NCBI GenBank assembly: GCA_019454045.1
Contig: SKCR01035541.1
Span: forward strand, 62,001 to 126,000
DNA length: 64,000 bases
DNA from: Zanthoxylum bungeanum
Taxonomy: Eukaryota; Streptophyta; Magnoliopsida; Sapindales; Rutaceae
Reading direction: 5' to 3'
The notes below the pieces were generated by a model, which made no database searches, had not been told where the DNA came from, and saw only the letters and a list, made by a program, of their open reading frames with translations. Below are positions 35,756-47,486 of the stretch, one piece after another; positions within the stretch are counted from its first letter, which is position 1; the number at the start of each line of letters is the position of its first letter. The translations under genes and the position numbers were made by a program.

Positions 35756-36156
35756 AGTTAAAATAAGGTGTTTGATTAAATGAACCAAGTGTTTGCTTAA
35801 ATGCCTCAATGAGATCAGTTTTGGCGGGAACCTTTCCATTCAAATCCAATTCTTCCTCTGCTGAGTGTTCGGGCTCTAGCTCAGTGACCGTTTGAGATTA
35901 TTCATAAGAATAAGGAATATTCCTTTGTTGATAAGAATGAAAGTCTCATAGTATAAGTTGTTATAAAATTAGCTGTCTATATTGTTTTTAAGTAATCTGC
36001 ACCATTGATTCAAATTTCAAAGTACCAGGTGTAAGGTTCAGATTTTTTTTTTTACAGCTGTAATTGAGTGTATTTATACATGTTTCCTGTGAAATGAAAA
36101 TTGAGGCTGGAAAGTTCTTTTGTGTGTGGTGCTATTCTTGTATACGTTTCTTAACT
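35756..36156 (+). repeat. 5' LTR of copia element 1
   Basis: It matches 40553-40669 plus 45502-45777 along its whole length. Ends are AGTTAAAATAAGG and TTTCTTAACT. Confidence 0.92.
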
Positions 36157-36169
36157 TGGTATCAGAGCA
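36157..36169 (+). other. Primer binding site, initiator tRNA-Met
   Basis: TGGTATCAGAGCA directly follows the LTR and is complementary to the 3' end of plant tRNA-iMet. Confidence 0.93.
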
Positions 36170-36184
36170 AAAGTTTTTCCAGTA

Positions 36185-37340
36185 ATGGAACAACAAGAGT
36201 CTGCCTCAAACGTTCAAGAAAGTGTTTCTCAAACACCAGCACCAGTGCCTATTCCAATACCCACACCAGCTCCTCATCAAAACACATAAATTGCACAAAA
36301 CATCAAGTCATCAACAATGTGACATTTTCCTTCACAGCACCTGTCAAACTTGACAGAAGCAACTATCTTATTTGGAAAACTCAAGTCATGCCTGCAAAAC
36401 TTGGCAATGGCCTTGAGAAACTTGTTGATGGTAGCCAAGTCATACCCAGTAAACACACAGTGCACCTCAACCGAGATAACACAGTTATCACCAAAGAAAA
36501 CCCAGCTTATGCACTCTCGTGTAGGCATGATCAACTTCTACTTAGCTGGTTATTGTCAACAATAACAGAGAATATCATTGGCTCAGTGACTCACTGCACA
36601 ACCTCTCAAGAGCTTTGGACAATCTTAGAAAGGCTATATGCCTCACATTCTATTGCTAGATCAGTAGTTCTTAAAATGCAGCTGAATAGTGCTAAGAAAT
36701 AGTCACAAAGTATCATTGAGTTTTGTACCAAGGTTAAAAGCCTTGCAGGAGAACTGCAAATGGCTGGAAAACCAGTATCAGAGGAAGATATGTGCTCACA
36801 TGTCCTGACTGGTTTGGACAACACTTATGAATATGTAGTTGTTCTCCTCACCTCCAAACTTCATGAGCTGAAATTTGATGACATGTTTTCAGTGCTATTA
36901 AATCATGAAGCTATGATTGAACAAAACTCAACACAAGAAGGATATTATGGTGCCAACCTTGTCTCAAAACAACAGAAGAACCCATGGTCAAACAAAAAGA
37001 GTAATGGAGGAAAGTTTTAAAACAACAACTTAGGTTCCAGGTTCAACAATGTTTCAACTGGAAGAGGAAACAAGAGCAGAGGTAGAGGAAGATCCAGTGG
37101 TGGTAGGAGATCAAATTTCAAAATGGGAGTCTACTGTCAAATCTGCTACAAATAATGACACTCAGCTGATGAATGCTGGCACAAACATGATGAAGATTTT
37201 CAGCCAAAGATACAAAACACTCAACAGGGGGAAGCTTTGGTAACTGAGAATGATACAAGTCAAGAACAATGATGGTTTCTGGATAATGGAGCAACAAATC
37301 ATGTGACAAATGACCCGAGCAACCTAAGTGTGAAGTCATA
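36185..37340 (+). pseudogene. gag: Copia-1 gag, zinc knuckle and protease
   Basis: ATG at 36185 gives MEQQESASNVQESV, then a stop, then a frame change. The main gag text (KLDRSNYLIWKTQV, ELWTILERLYAS, MCSHVLTGLDNTYEYVV) is the UBN2-type capsid of copia elements. A zinc knuckle C-x2-C-x4-H-x4-C (CQIC..HSADEC) near 37135-37180 contains two stops. The protease motif W-F-L-D-N-G-A-T-N-H-V lies near 37275. The coding is broken throughout. Confidence 0.85.
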
Positions 37341-37739
37341 ATACAAAAGTAAATAATATCACACACTGTCACTGTGCTATTTCCTATATCTGTAATAAAA
37401 ATGGTCTACTAAGACTGAAAAAAGTTTTATTTGTACCTGAAATGACAAAAAAATCTTCGTAGCATATCAAGCCTAATCTATGAAAATAACTTAACTGTAA
37501 CATTTTCTAATGAATCCTGTGTTGTTAAGGACCAAATGGGGAATGCTCTACTTCAAGGAACTGAAACTGGAGGCCTATATCTGATTAATGATAGTCAATG
37601 CACTAAAAAAATCAAGGGAAGGAAGAACAAAAAGCTTTATGCTCAGATTTGAGTCTTTATCTGCATCAGTTAGTGAGTCAGTCCATCAAGAGTCAATAAA
37701 ATAGTCTTTTATTACAAGTCAAAAGTCTGTCAAAAAAGC
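37341..37739 (+). other. Decayed copia-1 protease/pre-integrase segment
   Basis: Only fragments such as LIYENNLTV and GLYLI are readable between stops. It lies where the end of the protease and the pre-integrase text belong. Confidence 0.5.
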
Positions 37740-38600
37740 CAGTCTCCTTCATAGAAGGTTTGGCCATCCTAGTGATAGAGTTCTAAAGAGTATAGTTCAA
37801 AGTTGTAATCCTTTTTTTACAAATAAAGATTTTGCTTCTGAATTTTGCACTGCTTGCCAATATGGTAAAAGTCACAGACAAACCCTCAAACCATCGTACA
37901 ACAAAACAAAGGAACCTTTGGAACTTTTATTCGCTGATCTTTGGGGTCCAGCGGACCAGCGCCCATAATTTCAGGTAAAGGCTATAAATATTACTTAAGT
38001 ATTGTAGATGACTACACTAGATTCACATGGGTGTATCCTCTTACAAGCAAAACAGAAACTTTTAAAGCATTTGTGTTGTTCAAAAAACAAATAGAAAAAA
38101 CCTTAGGAAGAGAGATTAAATGTCTGCAAAGTGATATGGGAGGAGAGTTCATGACCTTGAAAAACTTCCTTACAACTCACGGGATATCCTTTAGACACAC
38201 ATGTCCTTACACCTCAATACAAAATGGGAAAGTTGAGAGAAAACACAGACACATAACAGAAACTGCTTTAACTCTCATTGCACAGGAAAAAATGCCCTTG
38301 AATTTTTGGTGGAATGCTGTTGAAACAGTAGTATACCTGATAAACAGACTCCCTACACCAGTCTTAGACATGTACTCACCTTATACAAAACATTACAAGC
38401 AAAAACCAAACTTAAACTTAATCAAAACTTTTGGATGTGTGTGTTTTCCTTATCTATGGCCCTATAATCAACACAAGTTTGATTTTCACTCCTCAAAATA
38501 TATCCTACTAGGTTTCAGTTCATAACATAAAGGATACAAATGTCTTCATAACTCAGGGAAAATCTTCATAGCAAGACATGTAGGCTTTAATGAAGAATAA
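37740..38600 (+). pseudogene. int: Copia-1 integrase
   Basis: Zinc-binding region (LLHRRFGHPSDRVL..CTACQYGKSH), then the core: VDDYTRFTWVYPLTSK, LQSDMGGEF, TSIQNGKVERKHRH. D, D and E are present. The open stretch 37941-38525 ends in a stop after LLGFSS where HKGYKC continues. Confidence 0.9.
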
Positions 38601-39029
38601 TTTCCTTTCAACAGTGACGAGTCCTTTAAAAACTATGGTCTTAAAGCAAATGGTCAGTCTGAGCTAAAGAATTTGTTTTTTCCAACATTTGATATAACAT
38701 ATGCCTTGGAGGATGATAACAAAACTTCAGTTTCAGGATCTATAAGTAGAACAACAATGCCAAGAGAACCTGAGTTTGAATCCATCTCTCATAACCCTCA
38801 ACCTGACCTAAACACATCATCAGACACACATCAAACTCGAGAAGAATCCCCTCAAAATACAGTTCCCTTACCAGAAGCCACCCAATATTAAAACATTTGT
38901 CCACTGCCAACCAATGCACATCATATGATCACCAGATCAAAACATGGGATTTATAAGCCTAAAACTTATCTGTCTCAAGAGGAGGAACTAGTTTTATTGC
39001 CAACAGACATAGCCAATGCTATGGGTCGT

Positions 39030-40540
39030 GAAAATTAGAAACAAACAATGTTAGAAGAATTCAAGGCTCTAACAGAAAACGGAACCTGGGAACTGGTGGA
39101 GTATCAAGAAGGAATGAAAATAATTGGAAGTAAATGGGTGTACAAAGTAAAATACAACTTAGATGGATCAGTGGCAAGGTATAAGGCAAGATTTGTGGCT
39201 AAGGGATATCATCAAACAGAAGGTATAGATTACACATAGACTTTCAGCCATGTAGCTAAATCCACTACTATAAAGGTTCTTCTAAGCCTAACTGTATCTT
39301 TTGGCTGGGACATCAAACAAGTCGATGTTAATAATGCATTCTTGAATGGAAAGCTTACTGAAAATGTTTACATGGAGCAGCCAGATGAATTTGTAGACAA
39401 AGAGGCAAGGAATCATGTTTGTAGACTGAAGAAGGAAATATATGGGTTGAAATAAGCTCCAAGGGCATGGTACGAAAAACTGAAATCAACTCTCATCAAT
39501 TGGGGTTTCAAAAATGTCATCTCATATACATCACTTTTTCTCTCAAAAATTTGAGATGAAATTATCTATATATTAGTATATGTTGATGACATCTTGATAA
39601 CAGGAAGTAAAGAATCTGCTGTCAACAATCTGATCAGAAAGCTCAGTAAAACTTTTGCCTTAAAAATCCTAGGGTCACTTAGTTACTTCCTAAGGATTGA
39701 AGTGAAGAGGAACAGTACCGGGATGCATCTAAGCGAATGTAAATACATAGAAGATCTCCTACAGAAGATTAATATGGCTACAAGCAAAAAAAGCTCCACT
39801 TCAATGAGCACAAGTGTGAAATTTAGACAAGTTACATCCAAAGAAGAAGGCGGTCTGCCCTTTAAAGATATAACACTGTATAGAAGTGTAATAGGGAGCC
39901 TTCAGTATGCCACAATCACCAGACCTGAAATAGAATACAATGTAAATAAGTTAAGCCAGTTCATGCAAGATCCCAAGATAATGCATTGGCAATGATGCAA
40001 GAGAATTCTGAGATACCTATAAGGATCAAAGAACATGGGTCTACTCTTCAAAGCAGGGCAAAAACTACATATCAAAGCATACACTGATGCTGATTGGGCA
40101 GCAGATAAAGATGACAGAAAATCAACTGGGGGTTACTGCATTTATCTCTCAGGCAACATTGTCTCATGGAGCTCAAAAAAACAGAAAATGGTTTCAACCT
40201 CGAGCACAGAAGCTGAATACAAAGCTCTATCAAACGGTGCAGCAGATATAACCTGGCTAAATTACTTACTTACAGAGTTGATCCTAGAGCAGTCAAAAAT
40301 ACCTGAGTTATTATGCGACAACAAAAGTGCCATAGCACTAGCTGAAAATCCTATTTTTCATGGAAGAACAAAACACATCAAATCGACGTGCATTTTGTTA
40401 GAAACAAGATAAGTAATGGTGAACTCAAGCTTAACTATATTCCAAGCAAGGAACAAGTTGCTGATATAATGACAAAGGCACTACCTCACTCACAATTTCA
40501 GTATCTAAGGAGCAAGCTAAATGTCACAGAGACATGTCAG
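39030..40540 (+). pseudogene. pol: Copia-1 reverse transcriptase and RNase H
   Basis: GTWELVEYQEGMKIIGSKWVYKVK, YKARFVAKGYHQTEGIDYT, stop, QVDVNNAFLNGKL, stop in YGLK*APRAW, the catalytic YVDDILITGS near 39580, SYFLRIEVKRN and SVIGSLQYATITRPEI. RNase H follows with DADWAADKDDRKSTGGYC and TSSTEAEYKALS, and ends after IMTKALPHSQFQYLRSK. Stops at conserved Glu, Gln and other codons disable it. Confidence 0.92.
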
Positions 40541-40543
40541 CTT

Positions 40544-40552
40544 GAGAGGGGG
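40544..40552 (+). other. Polypurine tract of copia element 1
   Basis: GAGAGGGGG directly before the 3' LTR start AGTTAAAAC. Confidence 0.8.
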
Positions 40553-40669
40553 AGTTAAAACAAGGTGTTTGATTAAATGAACGAAGTGTTTGCTTAAATG
40601 CCTCAATGAGATCAGTTTTGGCGGGAACCTTTCCATTCAAATCCAATTCTTCCTCTATTGAGTGTTCAG

Positions 40670-40892
40670 TGTTGGATATTAGTTGTGTGTTGTTAGTAGT
40701 TGTGTGTTGTGTTAGTAATTGTATAGTTGGTAGTAGTTGTGTGTTGTGCTAGTAATTGTATAGTTGATAGTTGTGTTTAATATAGTAGTTGTGTATTTAT
40801 TATGTTAGTTGTATAAATGCCTATATAAAGGCCTTTCATTTGTAAGTTCTAATCAAGCAAATGTTTATAGACATTTTCTTCATAAATTCTCA
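40670..40892 (+). repeat. 5' LTR of copia element 2
   Basis: TGTTGGATATTAG..AAATTCTCA, with internal near-duplicate TTAGTAGTTGTGTGTTGTG words. TATA word near 40822 (CTATATAAAGG). Confidence 0.9.
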
Positions 40893-40894
40893 TA

Positions 40895-40907
40895 TGGTAT
40901 CAGAGCT
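40895..40907 (+). other. Primer binding site, initiator tRNA-Met
   Basis: TGGTATCAGAGCT two bases after the LTR. Confidence 0.9.
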
Positions 40908-41161
40908 TAGGTTCTTTCCGGAGGTGAAGAACACATCAAATAGAAATTGGTTTCGAAAATTCGGGTTTCGGGAAAGTTGTTAAAATTAATTTTAAGCATA
41001 CCATCAGCTTGTTCACGTCGAGACAAGCACGGTGGTATTTTCTGGAGGTTAAAGACGGCCACGTCAGCATACAGTCATCTGCCACATCAGCACACAGTCA
41101 TCCACCACGTCAGCATAATCCGAATCGTCAAAATCAATCCAGATCTTATACTATTTGACAA

Positions 41162-42080
41162 ATGGAAAAGTCAGATGTTATGCAACCTATCCCTACCGTC
41201 CTTACCGGTTCAAAATACCGTATCTGGGTTCAGGGAATGCGTAGTTTTCTCAAGGGTAGGAAACTATGATGCTATGTTACTGGAGATATCAAGCCCCTCA
41301 CTCGTCCCACTGATGAAACTGAAGGACAACTCGATGATCTTCTCGAGGATTGGGACAATAAGAATCATCAAATTCTGACATGGTTCCAGAATACTTCGGT
41401 TCCATCCATTCATCATCAATTTGGCCGCTATGAAACTGCCAAAGAAGTTTGGGATCTGCTTGCATTAAGGTACACATCTTCTGATCTCTCTAGTCAGTAT
41501 CAATTGTGGGAAAAGTTACATAATTTGAAACAAGAAAAAGGTCAGTCTATTACTGAATTTCTTGCACAAATGGAGAATATATGAGACCAACTTGCTCTGT
41601 CATAACCATCAATGAGTTGCACCGTTGATGCTACTAATTATACGGCACATCGTGACCGTATGCGGCTAATTCAATTCTTATGGCCCTTACTGATGACTTT
41701 GAATCTTGTCGAGCTTCATTGTTACATCAATCTTTTTTGCCTACATTAGAAGCTGCTGTCTCTCGATTATTGTCTGACGAAACTCGTCTCAGCTTACTTA
41801 AGCCATCTCACGATGAGGCTGTGTTTGTCGCCGCGGGTAAACATTTCTCAAAATATGGAGGTAAATTTTGTCGTACCTGCAACAAATCTAGTCATACTCT
41901 GATTGAATGTAGTCTTACTGAATGTCACAAATGCAAGAAAAGATGCCATATTGCCTCTCACTGTCCCACTAAGGTGGGTTGTCGTTACTGCAAGCTGTCT
42001 GGCCATTCCATTGAGCAATGCCCTACTCGTCCACCAAGAGCTGACCAGCCCTCCAAGATAGCAATTCCAATTGCTACTGA
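41162..42080 (+). pseudogene. gag: Copia-2 gag with three zinc knuckles
   Basis: Starts MEKSDVMQPIPTVLTGSKY at 41162. A TGA replaces W in GRKLWCYVTGD, and another stop lies at 41582 (ENI*DQLALS). UBN2-type core SITEFLAQMEN and FLMALTDDFESCRASLL. From 41865 three CX2CX4HX4C knuckles follow one another (CRTCNKSSHTLIEC, CHKCKKRCHIASHC, CRYCKLSGHSIEQC), more than the single knuckle of most copia gags. All three keep their ligands. Confidence 0.88.
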
Positions 42081-42189
42081 TACCTCTGAGATCACTGCCT
42101 CTCATATATCCACTGGTAACTTAGAAACACTTCTTAGACAAATACTCTTCACTCATACCAGTACTTCTACTGCCTTATCTGTCAATTCA

Positions 42190-43736
42190 GGTAATTCTCA
42201 TTGGTATTTTGACTCTGGTTGTTGCAATCATATGACTTCTCAATCCCCGTTATTTTCTTCCACCTCTCCCACCACAAATATTTCTCCAATTTTCACTGCA
42301 TATGGCTCACAAATGCTTGTAAGTCGGTCTGGCCACATATCAACATCTACACTCACATTACCAAATACATTTCTTATTCCCAAACTTACATTCAACCTTA
42401 TTTCTGTTGGCCAACTATGTGAACTTGGATTAGAATTGATATTCTCCACTAATGGTTGTCATGTGCAGGATCCGTAGATGGGACAGATTCTTGGGACAAG
42501 CCGTAGAATTGGACGTCTGTTTGAACTCACATCTCTGCATCTTCCTTCAAATCGTTTTTCCCAACTATGTGCGGTATCTACTCCATCTTCTCTTCACTTG
42601 TGGCATATGCGTCTTGGTCATGCCTCGATAAATAAACTTTGTCCTTTAGTTTCTAATGGTTCACTAGGTTCTGTTAAAGATCAGTCTTTCCATTGTGTCT
42701 CTTGTCAACTTGGAAAACAACCAACTTTATCATTCCAATATAATGAACATAATTCTGTTGTCCCATTTGATTTGGTCCACTCTGATGTATGAAGACCTTC
42801 ACCTACAGTCATTATGGGAGGATCTAAATATTTTATCTTGTTTATTGATGACTATTCTCGATTCACATGGATCTTTATTATCAAACAATGTTCTGAACTG
42901 CCTCAAATTTATATTGACTTTACAAACATGATCAAAACATAATTTTCTAAAATTATCAAAATTTTGAGGACCGACAATGCCAAGGAGTATCTTGACTCGA
43001 AAATTCAACATTTTTTAAAAGCCCAATGAACCATTTCACAACGATCTTGCCCATATACCTCTCAACAAAATGGACGAGCAGAAAGAAAACATCGTCATAT
43101 TTTAGATTCACTCGATCTATGCTCATTTCATCCTCTTGTCCTGAACACTTTTGGGGTGAAGATGCCCTTACAGCTGTTTATGTTATTAATCATATTCCTT
43201 CTTCAGTCGCCAAACACAATTTGTCTCTTTATGAGTGTCTTTATGATGTTTCCCCTCCTAATGATCTTCTCAAGGTTTTTGGGAGTGTTTGTTTTGTTCT
43301 TCTTCCTTCCACAGAGCAACACAAGTTAGAACCCAGTGCCAGACTTTGTTGTTTCTTAGGATATGGTATTCAACACAAAGGGTATCGTTGTTGGGATCAT
43401 GTATCAAAGAAACTTCGCATCTCTTGTCATGTTATTTTCTGGGAACATGTTATGTTCTCCTCTCTTTCTAAGTTCACAGTGTCACCTTCAGATCCACCTC
43501 CACTTTTCATTAATCCATCTATCGAGTTGCTTCCACTTGATATAGGTACTCATAGTGAGCATACAGATGTCCAACCTCCATCACCGCATGTTCTTGATGA
43601 TGCCCCTCCTGCAGATACTGCACCAGAGACCATTGGTGACTCATCTTCACCCTATCATACCCGAGTAAGAAATCCTCCCTCTTACCTTCGAGATTATCAT
43701 TGTTTCACTGCTCTCGTCTCTTTGCATGAACCTTAA
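42190..43736 (+). pseudogene. Copia-2 protease and integrase
   Basis: The protease motif WYFDSGCCNHMTS keeps D-S-G. The pre-integrase zinc region LHLWHMRLGHASINKL..CVSCQLGKQ and the core (DDYSRFTWIF, ILRTDNAKEY, TSQQNGRAERKHRH) follow. Stops occur at 42475, at 42790 and near 43027, and there is a frame change near 43060. The tail to 43736 carries FGSVCFVLLPSTEQHKLEP, the usual copia chromodomain-less end. Confidence 0.88.
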
Positions 43737-43739
43737 TCC

Positions 43740-45262
43740 TATATGGAGGCTTCTTCTAATCCTCATTGGCAGTAAGCTATGCAAGATGAATTACAAGCAT
43801 TGACAAAGACTGGTACTTGGGACTTGGGACTTGGTTGATCTTCCTCCTGGCAAAAATCCAATGGGATGCAAATGGGTTTACAAAATCAAAACACATTCAG
43901 ATGGATCTATTGAGCGTTATAAAGCACGTCTTGTTGCTAAAGGATTCTCTCAAGAGTATGGGATTGATTATGAGGAGACCTTTGCACATGTTACTCGCCT
44001 TACCTCAGTTCGCAGCCTGCTTGCTATTGCTGCTGCTCGGAAATGGAGTCTGTTTCAGATGGATGTCAAGAATGCTTTTCTCAATGGTGATCTCACTGAA
44101 GAAGTTTATATGAAGCCTCCTCCAGGTCTTGATTATCCACCAAATACAGTATATCGCCTACGACGTGCCTTATATGGTTTGAAGCAAGCTTTTCGTGCAT
44201 GGTTTTCCAAATTTAGTACCGCTGTCAGACAGATTGGATTCACCTCCAGTCCACATGATTAAGCCTTATTTCTTTGAAAATCTGAAAAGGGTATTGTGAT
44301 ATTACTTCTTTATGTTGATGATATGATTATTACTGGAGATGATATTTCAGGCATATCAGATCTCAAGCAGGCTCTTAGTCAACAATTTGAAATGAAAGAT
44401 CTTGGTCCTTTGAGTTATTTTTTAGGCCTTGAGATTATTTGTTCTGATGATGGTTATCATCTCTCGCAAGCCAAGTATGCCTCCGATCTTTTTTCTCGGG
44501 CTGGCCTTACAGATAGAAAGATAGTTCCAACTCCAATTGAGTATAATGTTCGTCTTACACCTATAGATGAAGATAGCACTCTCCTTGATGATCCTACTCT
44601 CTACAGACAATTGGTTGGAAGCCTCATTTATCTTACAGTCACTCGACCAGACATTGCTTATGCAGTTCACATTGTCAGCCAGTTAATGACCACTCCCCGT
44701 TCTACTCATTATACTGCAGTGCTTCGCATTCTTTGTTATGTTAAAGGAACTCTCTTTACCGGTCTCCATTTTTCTGCTACTTCATCATTGGTTCTTCGAG
44801 CCTATTCTGATTCTGACTGGGCAGGAGACCCTACTGATCGTCGATCAACTACGGGTTACTGTATTTTTCTTGGTGACTCACTTATTCTTGGCGCGCAGCA
44901 AGAAAAGAAATTGGTGCCCGCTCGAGTACTGAGGCTGAATATAGAGCTGTTGCTGCTACTACAACTGAACTTCTATGGTTACATTGGCTTCTAGAAGATA
45001 TGTGAGTCCCTCAACCATCATTTCTCACTCTTTACTGCGACAACAAAAGTGTTATTGAAATAGCACATAATGATGTTTTTCATGAGCGCGCCAAACACAT
45101 TGAGATCGATTGTCATTTCATTCGCCAACACGTTGTTTGTGGTACTATTTCCTTGAAGTATCTCAAATCCACCGATCAGCTAGCTGATGTCTTCACCAAA
45201 TCCTTTCTTCCGGGATGTTACACTACACTTGTTTCCAAACTCAATTTGATTTCGTCTAAACC
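43740..45262 (+). pseudogene. pol: Copia-2 reverse transcriptase and RNase H
   Basis: WVYKIKTHSDGSIERYKARL, FQMDVKNAFLNGDL, LYGLKQAFRAWF, stops near 44261-44278, the catalytic YVDDMIITGDD near 44308, and GSLIYLTVTRPDIAYAV. In RNase H, SDSDWAGDPTDRRSTTGYC is in frame. Then a shift occurs near 44890, so that STEAEYRA..TTELLWLHWLL and CDNKSVIEIA continue in other frames to the stop near 45268. A few repairs separate it from a whole frame, which suggests moderate age. Confidence 0.92.
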
Positions 45263-45268
45263 ACCTTG

Positions 45269-45282
45269 AGTTTGAGGGGGGA
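45269..45282 (+). other. Polypurine tract of copia element 2
   Basis: AGTTTGAGGGGGGA before the LTR start TGTTAGATATTAG. Confidence 0.82.
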
Positions 45283-45501
45283 TGTTAGATATTAGTTGTG
45301 TGTTGTTAGTAGTTGTGTGTTGTGTTAGTAATTGTATAGTTGGTAGTAGTGTGTGTTGTGCTAGTAATTGTATAGTTGGTAGTTGTGTTAATATAGTAGT
45401 TGTGTATTTATTATGTTAGTTGTAAAAGTCTATATAAAGGCCTTTCATTTGTAAGTTCTAATCAAGCAAATGTTTATAGACATCTTCTTCACAAATTCTC
45501 A
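45283..45501 (+). repeat. 3' LTR of copia element 2
   Basis: Matches 40670-40892 with a few changes and a 4 bp length difference. Confidence 0.92.
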
Positions 45502-45782
45502 CAGGGCTCTAACTCAGTGACCGTTTGAGATTATTCATAAAATAAAGAATATTCCTTGTTGATAAGAATGAAAGTCTCTTAGTACAAGTTGTTATAAATT
45601 TAGTTGTCTATATTATTTTTAAGTAATCTGCACCATTGATTCAAAGTATCAGGTGTAAGGTTCAGATTTTTTTGACAGTCGTAATTAAGTGTATTTATAC
45701 ATGTTTCCTGTGAAATGAAAATTGAGGCTGGAAAGTTCTTTTGTGTGTGGTGCTATTCTTGTATATGTTTCTTAACTGATGT

Positions 45783-46440
45783 ACATTTATGTTTGTACTG
45801 AAGGCATCCATCCTCATGTACTTCAGGTGAGCGTGGGTGCAAAGCTAGCTGTGCTACATCCCAATACAAAAACTGACAATAACTTAATGGTATTAAATCT
45901 TTCTATACATGCTCTAGATTTTCCGTCCTATCTGATAACGTGAAATCATATTTTCTAATTATTAAATGAATGTAATACTAATCAGGGGATTCAATGATCA
46001 TCTGTATTTTCTTATCTGGCCGAACTGATCAGGAGTCCGGAAATTGAATTTGCAACCTAAGTATGAAGTCATAATACAAAGGTAAATCCTATCTAATGGT
46101 ATTCAGTTTTGTTTTCAAGTTGTTTTGTTTTTTCTTCGTCTTGTTTTTTAATCTTAGTACTATAAATAGGTTCCGAATCATGGTGTTTAATTGGCTCATC
46201 TTATGAAAAGAGGATATCTTTACGCCAACAATTTGAAGCACGTACTTGAACAATAATAAATTAATACATGTTAATTTACTGGTATATATAAAATATATTT
46301 AAATGTCTAATGCAAGACCCTGCAACAAAATGATATTTGAAGATGATCTGAAAAACATTTGAAGAAAATGAAAAACTTGATTAATTATTAATTAAAGTTA
46401 AAATATTAAAAAATTAAAAATAATAATATTTCATCAAACT
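45783..46440. other. Flank between copia element 1 and the FLX-like locus
   Basis: No coding frame. It is the continuation of the DNA at 35755. It contains a 36 bp stretch (46052-46087) that nearly equals 37319-37354 inside copia element 1. Confidence 0.55.
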
Positions 46441-47486
46441 TTCCTTCAAACCCAGCCCGAATTTGGAATTACAAAAGGGCTTAAGCCCCCAATGTATGGG
46501 CTTTAATCCGGCCAATTGATCCGTCATGTTTACAATGTTAGGGTAAAAAATACAACCGACGCCGTTTAAATGAATGCGAAAAAAAACGAATCATACTGTA
46601 TATTTCTTCATCAACAAAACCATCCCACCTGATGATACCAGAGGAAAAAATATCACAATACCACCTACTTTTATCCTTTTATTTTCCAATGTATCGATCA
46701 AGCCCCTAAAAACACTAATTTTATCGTCTAATCGCTATTGATAGGTTCGGTTTTCTCTCTCTCTCTCTCTCTCTCTCTATTAATTCGCGTAAAAAAAAAA
46801 AAACCATTAATTCGGGCACCGAATTTTTTTTTTGGTTTAATTATCTCATTGTTTAGGTAGGCCCGTGAAATTGACTTTTGTTTAATTGAGTGGAAAGTTT
46901 AGTACTTGTTGGGCGTCTATGGTTTCTCGTCAGCGGAAACAGGATTTATGGAAGTTTGTTTTGTTCGTTTTTAGGGTTTGAGATGACTTTACAGGGAAAA
47001 AAAAGGTGATGGGTATTTATTTTTTTTTGTTATTTGTTTGTTTAGCTAAAAGAGCAATATTTTATGTATGCTTTTCTGTTGCTACTAGTTGAAACAAGAT
47101 TAAAATATATATATATATATAACCCAAAGAATTAGCTTTAGATAATGGAGTTATGGAATTTTGTTGATGGTGGCTTTATGGGCATATGATAGAAGTTGAG
47201 TCTTTTTGCTAATGTGAATAGAACTTTCTTATAGATAATCAATGGTATGGGAAGGTTGCAAATTTTGCTGTGGGTACAATTGCATAGTTCATGCCTTGAT
47301 TGCATAGGACCTCATGCTACCCAGTTGTCTGAGTTTTAATTTTGTTATTCTAACTATTCGGTAGGATTGTTAATATTGTAAAGCAGTAATAAGATTCCAC
47401 TTGTTAGAATCCTTGGAAAATATTATGCTAGTATATAATATAAATTATATCAATTCTTGTATTGTATTTATTCAGGGTAACAGAAG
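46441..47486 (+). promoter_or_regulatory. Promoter and 5' UTR region of the FLX-like gene
   Basis: 46465-46545 is the segment copied to 7266-7345. A (CT)n pyrimidine tract at about 46752-46778 is typical of plant 5' UTRs. The coding exon starts at the acceptor TTATTCAG/GGTAAC (47475/47476), so at least one upstream non-coding exon is expected. Its donor could not be fixed. Confidence 0.55.

Larger units (their letters stand above)
40670..45501 (+). mobile_element. Copia element 2, nested
   Basis: 4.83 kb, with short LTRs (223 and 219 bp) having TG..CA ends, an iMet primer site, one copia polyprotein region and a polypurine tract. Only CAG is repeated at the edges (40667-40669 and 45502-45504), so a 5 bp duplication is not intact. 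It has fewer lesions than its host element and must have inserted later. Confidence 0.92.
35756..45777 (+). mobile_element. Copia element 1 (outer), with a second copia element in its 3' LTR
   Basis: The LTR is 401 bp with AGTTAA..TTAACT ends in place of TG..CA. GATGT lies at 35751-35755 and 45778-45782, a perfect 5 bp duplication. An iMet primer site and a polypurine tract are present. Domain order gag-protease-integrase-RT-RNase H defines Ty1/copia. The ORFs are broken by many stops, so it is non-autonomous. Its own length without the nested element is about 5.2 kb. Confidence 0.93.
40553..45777 (+). repeat. 3' LTR of copia element 1, interrupted
   Basis: The pieces 40553-40669 and 45502-45777 together equal the 5' LTR. 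The break falls in the sequence GAGTGTTC..GGGCTCTA of the 5' LTR. Confidence 0.92.
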
